Source: Sandaracinobacteroides saxicola (GTDB taxonomy: Bacteria > Pseudomonadota > Alphaproteobacteria > Sphingomonadales > Sphingomonadaceae). Taken from it: a stretch of DNA of 64,000 bases. Where the stretch lies: contig NZ_CP059851.1 of NCBI RefSeq assembly GCF_014117445.1, positions 496,001 through 560,000 of the forward strand. The letters run 5' to 3'. Shown here one piece after another: positions 59,227-64,000 of this stretch (positions within the stretch are counted from its first letter, which is position 1; each line of letters starts with the position of its first letter). The notes under the pieces are model-generated. The model made no database searches. It was not told the origin of the DNA and was given only the letters and a program-made list of their open reading frames with translations. The position numbers were made by a program, and so were the translations under genes.

Positions 59227-60443
59227 AGGCACGGCATAGGGCGGGGATGGGAGCCGCGCCGATGCCGCCTGAAATCCGATTGTCCGCCCGAGCCGCCGCG
59301 ATGCGCAGCGGCGGCGATGCCTGGTGGGTGGCGGGGGAGGCGATGCGGCGCGCGGCGGCCGGGCAGGATATCATCGCGCTGACCATCGGCGACCCTGCCG
59401 GGCCGCCGCCGGATGTGGTGGTGGCGGCGACGATTGCGGCGCTGGAAGCCGGCAGGACGCATTACAGCCCGCTGCTGGGGGAGCCGGTGTTGCAGAGGGC
59501 AATCGCCGATTATCTGAATGCGGATGCAGTGCGGCGGGTGGAGCCGGGGCAGGTGGCGGTGATGCCGGGGGCGCAGCATGCGCTGCTGGGGGCGATGGCG
59601 ATGATCGCCGGGCCGGGGGACGAGGTGATCCTGCTCGATCCCTTCTATCCCAGCTATCCGGCGGTGGTGGCGGCGAGCGGGGCGAGCCCGGTGTTCGTGG
59701 GCTGTGGTCCGGGCTTTGCGTTCGATGTGGAGACAATCGTGGCGGCGATCACGCCGCGCACGCGGGCGATCCTGATCAACTCGCCGGCCAATCCCAGCGG
59801 GCAGGCGCTGGACGCGGGCGACTGGGCGGCGCTGGTGGCGGCGACGGCGGCGGCGGGCATCTGGCTGGTGTCGGACGAGGTTTATGCGCGGTTCCGGTTC
59901 GATGGCGACCATGTGGGGGTGTGGGATGCGGGCGCGCCGGAGCGGTCGGTGCTGCTGGGCAGCCTTTCGAAATCGCACCGGATGACCGGATACCGGCTGG
60001 GCTGGGCGGCGGGGCCGCCGGCGCTGGTGCGGGCGCTGGAGGACTGGTCCGCGGCGAGCCTGTTCGGGGTGTCGCAGTTCGTGCAGGATGCCGGGGTGGC
60101 GGCGCTGGCGGTGCCGCGCGCCGCGCTGGAGGGTTATTGGCGGGGGTTCGCCGAGCGGGCGGCGCGGGTGGTGGCGCGGGCGAACGCCATTCCCGGGCTG
60201 CGCGCCGCGATGCCGGCGGGCGGCATGTTCGTGATGCTGGACGTGCGTGGCGTGGACGGCGACGATGTGCGGTTCGCGCGCGCGCTGCTGGATGCGACCG
60301 GCGTGGCGGTGACACCGGGCAGCGGGTTCGGGCGCGCGGCGGCGGGGCATGTGCGGGTGAGCCTGTGTTCGGAGGAGGCCGTGCTGATGGCGGCGTTCGA
60401 CCGGATTGAGGGATGGCGGGCGGGGTTGGCACGGGCGGCGTGA
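59223..60443 (+). CDS. PLP-dependent aminotransferase, class I/II
   Basis: 406 residues, fold type I. SPLLGEPVLQRAIADYL, the NSPANPSGQALD cofactor motif, SDEVYARFRF, the Schiff-base Lys in SLSKSHRMTGYRLGW, and GGMFVMLDV followed by the substrate Arg in HVRVSLC. An aspartate/aromatic-type enzyme whose substrate is unknown. Last gene of the methyltransferase-ABC exporter operon, so it may make or modify the exported molecule. Confidence 0.9.
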   Translation: MKARHRAGMGAAPMPPEIRLSARAAAMRSGGDAWWVAGEAMRRAAAGQDIIALTIGDPAGPPPDVVVAATIAALEAGRTHYSPLLGEPVLQRAIADYLNADAVRRVEPGQVAVMPGAQHALLGAMAMIAGPGDEVILLDPFYPSYPAVVAASGASPVFVGCGPGFAFDVETIVAAITPRTRAILINSPANPSGQALDAGDWAALVAATAAAGIWLVSDEVYARFRFDGDHVGVWDAGAPERSVLLGSLSKSHRMTGYRLGWAAGPPALVRALEDWSAASLFGVSQFVQDAGVAALAVPRAALEGYWRGFAERAARVVARANAIPGLRAAMPAGGMFVMLDVRGVDGDDVRFARALLDATGVAVTPGSGFGRAAAGHVRVSLCSEEAVLMAAFDRIEGWRAGLARAA

Positions 60444-60603
60444 GGCTAGCTGGTAGGCTTACTTTTTCCTCTTGATTATATGCAAAGATGACCATATAGG
60501 ACATTTTCTGAGACGTTTAAATTATGCTGCATCGCGCCGTTCATGTATCATGCATATGCGCTCAAGCATTGACCCGAATCCGTATTCACGCCAATTAGCT
60601 GTG

Positions 60604-60852
60604 ATGAGCGATTCGAAATTACCGCCGCGTCACCGCGACTCGAACCAATTAGCGGACCTTGTGGCGGCCATTGCTGCAGGAGACATGCCAGATGGACCAA
60701 TCTTGACCAACGATGGGCGCGATTTAGGCGCAGTTATGCTTGGTCGTCGCGGAGGTTTGATAGGAGGCCGAGCGCGGGCGGAAAAGTTGGCTCCCTCTGA
60801 GCGAACCCGCATTGCCAAACTTGCGGCAAGGAAAAGATGGGAGAAAAAATGA
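60604..60852 (+). CDS. Small basic protein of the SDH-proteinase island
   Basis: 82 residues from the ATG at 60604 (MSDSKLPPRHRDSNQL); in-frame ATGs about 16-18 codons earlier are possible. The C-terminus RRGGLIGGRARAEKLAPSER followed by TRIAKLAARKRW resembles small basic DNA- or RNA-binding proteins of the KGG/H1-like kind. The middle part PDGPILTNDGRDLGAVMLG is unknown. Its stop overlaps the proteinase start (ATGA). A+T-rich relative to flanks. Confidence 0.65.
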   Translation: MSDSKLPPRHRDSNQLADLVAAIAAGDMPDGPILTNDGRDLGAVMLGRRGGLIGGRARAEKLAPSERTRIAKLAARKRWEKK

Positions 60853-61739
60853 CGCGCTCATTGGATGAGTTGACTTCGTCAAACAAGTTCATCGAAGGCC
60901 AGCTTGATAAGAACTTAGCAGCAGTAGGAGAATATCTAGATCGAGATATTATAACAGTCGTTGCACCAATGTTTAACGGTATCGATGATATGGTCAGAGA
61001 CATGATCGAAGACATCGAACCAAAAAAGGAAAAGCTGGCAGTAATTATTGAAACATCTGGTGGCTCGATTGAGGTTGTTGAGCGGATGGCAGAGATGTTC
61101 AGGCATCACTACCCAAAAGACATAGCCTTTTACGTACCAAGCTATGCGATGTCTGCAGGTACCGTATTGGTAATGTCTGGAGACAGTATACACATGGACT
61201 ACTTTTCCGTTCTCGGTCCTATCGACCCGCAAGTCAAACAGAAATCTTCCGATAATTATGTGCCAGCTCTTGGATATCTGGAAAAATACGCCGATTTCGT
61301 TGAAAAATCTTCACGTGGCAAGCTCACTGAGGCGGAGGTATTATTTTTCTTGCAGAAGTTTGACCCTGCTGAGCTGCATTTTTTTGAGCAAGCCAGAGAC
61401 TTGTCGGTGGAACTTTTGAAAAAATGGCTAGTTAATTATAAGTTTCGGAATTGGAAGAAGACGGGTTCTTCCGGTAAGATTGTTACAGCTGCCATGCGCG
61501 AAAAGCGGGCTACGGAGATTGCCAGAAAGCTGAATGATGTGAAAAGGTGGAAATCTCATAGTCGCACATTGTCCAGAAGTGTAATTGAATCAGAAATGAA
61601 GTTGATGATTGACGATTTTGGCGCGGACAAAGAGCTCAATAGGCGGATAAGGTCTTACTCACGTCTGCTGCAAGATTACATGATGCGTGTAGGACATTCT
61701 ATCGTAGTTCATGTTCCACAGACGTACAAGGGGATGTAA
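60849..61739 (+). CDS. SDH-family Clp-fold serine proteinase
   Basis: 296 residues from the ATG at 60849 overlapping the previous stop, with GGGAG five bases upstream. It belongs to the serine dehydrogenase proteinase (SDH/SppA-ClpP) family: AVIIETSGGSIEVVERM (oxyanion loop, residues about 64-80), VPSYAMSAGTVLVMSGD with nucleophile Ser102, and GPIDPQ (123-128). The C-terminal half is helical and basic. It has no signal peptide, so it is cytoplasmic. Distinctly A+T-rich compared with the whole window, indicating transfer. Confidence 0.82.
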   Translation: MTRSLDELTSSNKFIEGQLDKNLAAVGEYLDRDIITVVAPMFNGIDDMVRDMIEDIEPKKEKLAVIIETSGGSIEVVERMAEMFRHHYPKDIAFYVPSYAMSAGTVLVMSGDSIHMDYFSVLGPIDPQVKQKSSDNYVPALGYLEKYADFVEKSSRGKLTEAEVLFFLQKFDPAELHFFEQARDLSVELLKKWLVNYKFRNWKKTGSSGKIVTAAMREKRATEIARKLNDVKRWKSHSRTLSRSVIESEMKLMIDDFGADKELNRRIRSYSRLLQDYMMRVGHSIVVHVPQTYKGM

Positions 61740-61740
61740 T

Positions 61741-61938
61741 ATGGTGACGAAAAAGCTTGATATTGACTCGCTCATTGAGGCTAACCCTAAGGTAAAAGCG
61801 GGTGAGGTGCGTGTGCGTAGACTCGTTGAGAGGCTAGCTGAGTTGGAGAATATTGGCATGGTGTCAAAGCGATACGACCTTGCGTCACCTCTTGATGGTC
61901 GAGGATGGGTGAGGCGGTTGGCATTGCAACGAAACTGA
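61741..61938 (+). CDS. Small protein of the SDH-proteinase island
   Basis: 65 residues starting one base after the proteinase stop with AAGGGGA upstream. Charged and mostly helical (LDIDSLIEANPKVKAGEVRV, RRLVERLAELENIGM), ending SPLDGRGWVRRLALQRN. No family known. Coupling suggests it works with the proteinase, for example as an adaptor, inhibitor or substrate. Confidence 0.65.
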   Translation: MVTKKLDIDSLIEANPKVKAGEVRVRRLVERLAELENIGMVSKRYDLASPLDGRGWVRRLALQRN

Positions 61939-62264
61939 CACTTTATGCTTGGAGCAGAGATATTTCTGCCATTGATGGTTGGTGGGTGAATGTATTGTCT
62001 GCTGAAAATTGCGCTACATGTTGGATATTGAAATCCTGTTTACATTAGGGAGACACTATGTGCGATCGCTAACACGGCCCCAGGCATGGCCAATCTGTTA
62101 TAGGAACTTGTAGATGCTGTGATGCTAGTCAAAGTTAAGAGGGTAAACTTGGCCGAAAGACGATCTTTCAGCAGGATTTAAACTGATCCAGCACTGGAAG
62201 AATAACCAAGGCTTGGCAAATTCGGCGACTTGCAGCAGCCTTGGCCTTGAGGGGGACTCGGGCC
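61939..62264. other. A+T-rich intergenic tail of the island
   Basis: About 325 bases without a gene. Composition remains A+T-rich to about 62200, then becomes G+C-rich at the phospholipase gene. No terminator, repeat end or integrase remnant that I can recognise. Confidence 0.5.
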
Positions 62265-63986
62265 ATGGCGGAGCGGGCTTTTGTCAGTGGGCGGAATGCG
62301 GCGGCGGCGTTTGGGTTGCGGTTGCATCGGGGGGAGGGGATGGTGTTGCTGGCGATGGACTGGCGCAGGCAGCGCCCGCCGCGCGATTTCGTGGGGTTTG
62401 CCATCGAGGTGAAGGCGCCGGGGGCGGCGGATTTCGTGGCGTTGAAGAACCGGTTGTCCTTTTCGCTCGACGCGCGGCATCTGCCGGATGACCGGGACAC
62501 GCGGCAGAACCCCTCCATCCTGGCGCCGTTCCAGGCGTTCCGCTGGATGCACATGCCGCAGGAAAATGCCCGGCAGGGCGAATATCGCTATCGCGTGACG
62601 CCGCTGTTCATGGATGCGGCCGGCGCGTTGCGCACCGGCGCGGCGCAGGAGGCGGCGACGACGTTGATGCACGAGACGGTGCCGGGCGTGCTGAACATCG
62701 CCTTCACCCGCGGCTATGTCAGCAGCCAGGCCTTCACCGACCGCTTCGGCGGGCCGGCGGCGATCCCGACGCTGCTGCCGCGCCGCGCCGCGGAGGGACT
62801 GGATTTCGTGGCGACGGCGCCGCAGGCGGAGGAGGCGCTGGCCTGGATGGGCTATGAGGCGCGGGCGGCGATCCTGAAGCTGCTGGACGAGGCGATCGCC
62901 GACAGCAGCGCGAAGGTGGACGTGATCGCCTATGACCTGAACCTGCCGCCGCTGATGGACCGGTTCGCGGCGCTGGCGGGGCGGCTGAGGATCATCATCG
63001 ACGACAGCGGCGACCATGGCGAGGCGCACAGCGCGGAGACCGAGGCGGCGAAGCGGCTGGTGGCGATGCTGGGGCCGGCGAATGTGATCCGCCAGGATGT
63101 GAAGGGATTGCAGCACAACAAGATGATCATCGTGCGGGCGGCAACCTGGGCGAAGGCGGTGGGGGGATCGACCAATTTCAGCTGGCGCGGATTCTATGTG
63201 CAATCGAACAACGCCGTGATCGTCAGCGGGGCGGCGCCGGTCGCCATCTTCGCCGCGGCGTTCGAGGCCTATTGGGCGGGGCGGTGGCCGTTCGCCTCGC
63301 CGGGGTGGCAGGCGCTGGGGCTGGCCGGGGTGGACGCGCAGGTGACCTTCTCTCCGCGCGATGGCGGCGCGGTGCTGGCGGCGCTGGCCGAGGATGTGGC
63401 GGCGACGAAATCGAGCCTGTTCTATTCGCTGGCGTTCATCTCGATCACGCCGGGGGCGGTGCAGGACGCGCTGGCGGCGGTGACCGACAAGGCCGACCGC
63501 TATGTCTATGGCATGTCCGACAAGCGGCTGGGGCTGAACCTGCAGCGGCCCGGCGGCAATCCGGTGCCGGTCGATTCGGGCGGGCTGGGGATGACGCTGC
63601 CGCCGCCGTTCCGGCCGGAAGCCACGGGCGGCGGCGGGGTGCGGTTGCACCACAAGTTCATCGTCATCGATTTCGACCTGCCGACGGCGCGGGTCTATAC
63701 CGGGTCCTATAATGTCTCGCGGTCGGCGGACGGCAAGAATGGCGAGAATTTCTTCTGCATCCGGGACCGGCGGGTGGCGACGGCCTATATGATCGAAGCC
63801 TTGCGGATTTTCGACCATTATCATTTCCGCACGAAGCGGGCGGCGAACCGGGACAGCAACACGCCGATGCTGCTGCAAAAGCCGCCGGCGGCGGGCGAAA
63901 AGGCCTGGTTCGACCGCTTCTGGGACGATCCGGTGAAGGTGAAGGACCGGACGCTGTTTGCGGGAACGGGGGCGGCGTCTGTTTAG
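62265..63986 (+). CDS. Phospholipase D-like domain protein
   Basis: 573 residues from the ATG at 62265 with a GGGGG ribosome site; a TTG eight codons upstream is less likely. Two HKD-type motifs: QHNKMIIV with GSTNFSWRG (about 285-310) and LHHKFIVIDFD with TGSYNVSRSADGKNGEN (about 463-495). Both catalytic His/Lys pairs are present. Family members hydrolyse or transfer phosphodiesters in lipids or nucleic acids. No signal peptide is seen. Monocistronic as far as visible. Confidence 0.88.
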   Translation: MAERAFVSGRNAAAAFGLRLHRGEGMVLLAMDWRRQRPPRDFVGFAIEVKAPGAADFVALKNRLSFSLDARHLPDDRDTRQNPSILAPFQAFRWMHMPQENARQGEYRYRVTPLFMDAAGALRTGAAQEAATTLMHETVPGVLNIAFTRGYVSSQAFTDRFGGPAAIPTLLPRRAAEGLDFVATAPQAEEALAWMGYEARAAILKLLDEAIADSSAKVDVIAYDLNLPPLMDRFAALAGRLRIIIDDSGDHGEAHSAETEAAKRLVAMLGPANVIRQDVKGLQHNKMIIVRAATWAKAVGGSTNFSWRGFYVQSNNAVIVSGAAPVAIFAAAFEAYWAGRWPFASPGWQALGLAGVDAQVTFSPRDGGAVLAALAEDVAATKSSLFYSLAFISITPGAVQDALAAVTDKADRYVYGMSDKRLGLNLQRPGGNPVPVDSGGLGMTLPPPFRPEATGGGGVRLHHKFIVIDFDLPTARVYTGSYNVSRSADGKNGENFFCIRDRRVATAYMIEALRIFDHYHFRTKRAANRDSNTPMLLQKPPAAGEKAWFDRFWDDPVKVKDRTLFAGTGAASV

Positions 63987-64000
63987 ACCCCGGATGAAAC

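Overview
The window is very G+C-rich and gene-dense. It looks like an alphaproteobacterium of the Sphingomonadales. The evidence is two PEPxxWA-CTERM surface proteins, the SUV3-like helicase / S4 protein / 7Fe ferredoxin cluster, recF next to gyrB, argB-folD-yggT, and a gene-transfer-agent (GTA)-like head-tail cluster of the Rhodobacter capsulatus GTA (RcGTA) type. I found no rRNA, tRNA or CRISPR.

Layout. 1-3922: the 3' part of a GH42 beta-galactosidase, a PEP-CTERM protein, and a galactose 1-dehydrogenase / KDPGal aldolase pair that fit galactoside breakdown by the De Ley-Doudoroff route. 4089-7295 (minus): helicase, S4 RNA-binding protein, ferredoxin. 7772-19858: an M23 peptidase, a 3261-residue repetitive autotransporter and a second PEP-CTERM protein. 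19904-21421: a winged-helix protein and an XRE repressor.

21506-39126: a promoter followed by a complete GTA/siphovirus-like structural cluster: terminase, portal, prohead protease, capsid, connector, adaptor, completion protein, tail tube, gp10, chaperone, short tape measure, DUF2460, DUF2163, NlpC/P60, hub/tip protein and DUF2793. There is no integrase, replication gene or visible small terminase. It departs from the RcGTA plan in three ways. A fibre-like module (916-residue protein, a 120-residue protein and a fibre-tail adaptor-like protein) and a 145-nt palindrome lie between capsid and connector. The gp12 homologue carries about 570 extra N-terminal residues with a glycosidase/TIM-barrel look. 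The gp15 homologue is only 701 residues and seems to lack its TIM barrel.

39262-42142: an OmpA-type porin with terminator, then a metal-response pair (MerR regulator and a glutaredoxin-MauE-DUF305 fusion) sharing a mer-like promoter. 42307-45455 (minus): yggT-folD-marC-argB-hypothetical operon. 45513-50355: recF, gyrB, a secreted hypothetical and a Crp/Fnr-like regulator.

50362-55240 (minus): a four-gene operon encoding a TIR-TM-TPR protein, two small proteins that share a C-terminal tail and that I do not recognise, and a TPR-SLOG-degenerate nucleotide cyclase protein. This is the best candidate for an undescribed signalling or defence system. 55490-60443: methyltransferase, ABC permease, HlyD-like adaptor, ABC ATPase and PLP aminotransferase in one coupled operon. 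60604-61938: a conspicuously A+T-rich three-gene island around an SDH-family Clp-fold serine proteinase. 62265-63986: a phospholipase D-like protein.

A GC-rich palindromic repeat family ('CCCCTCCCGCTCGC..GCGAGTCGCC') occurs between genes at about six places, two of them inside the GTA-like cluster.
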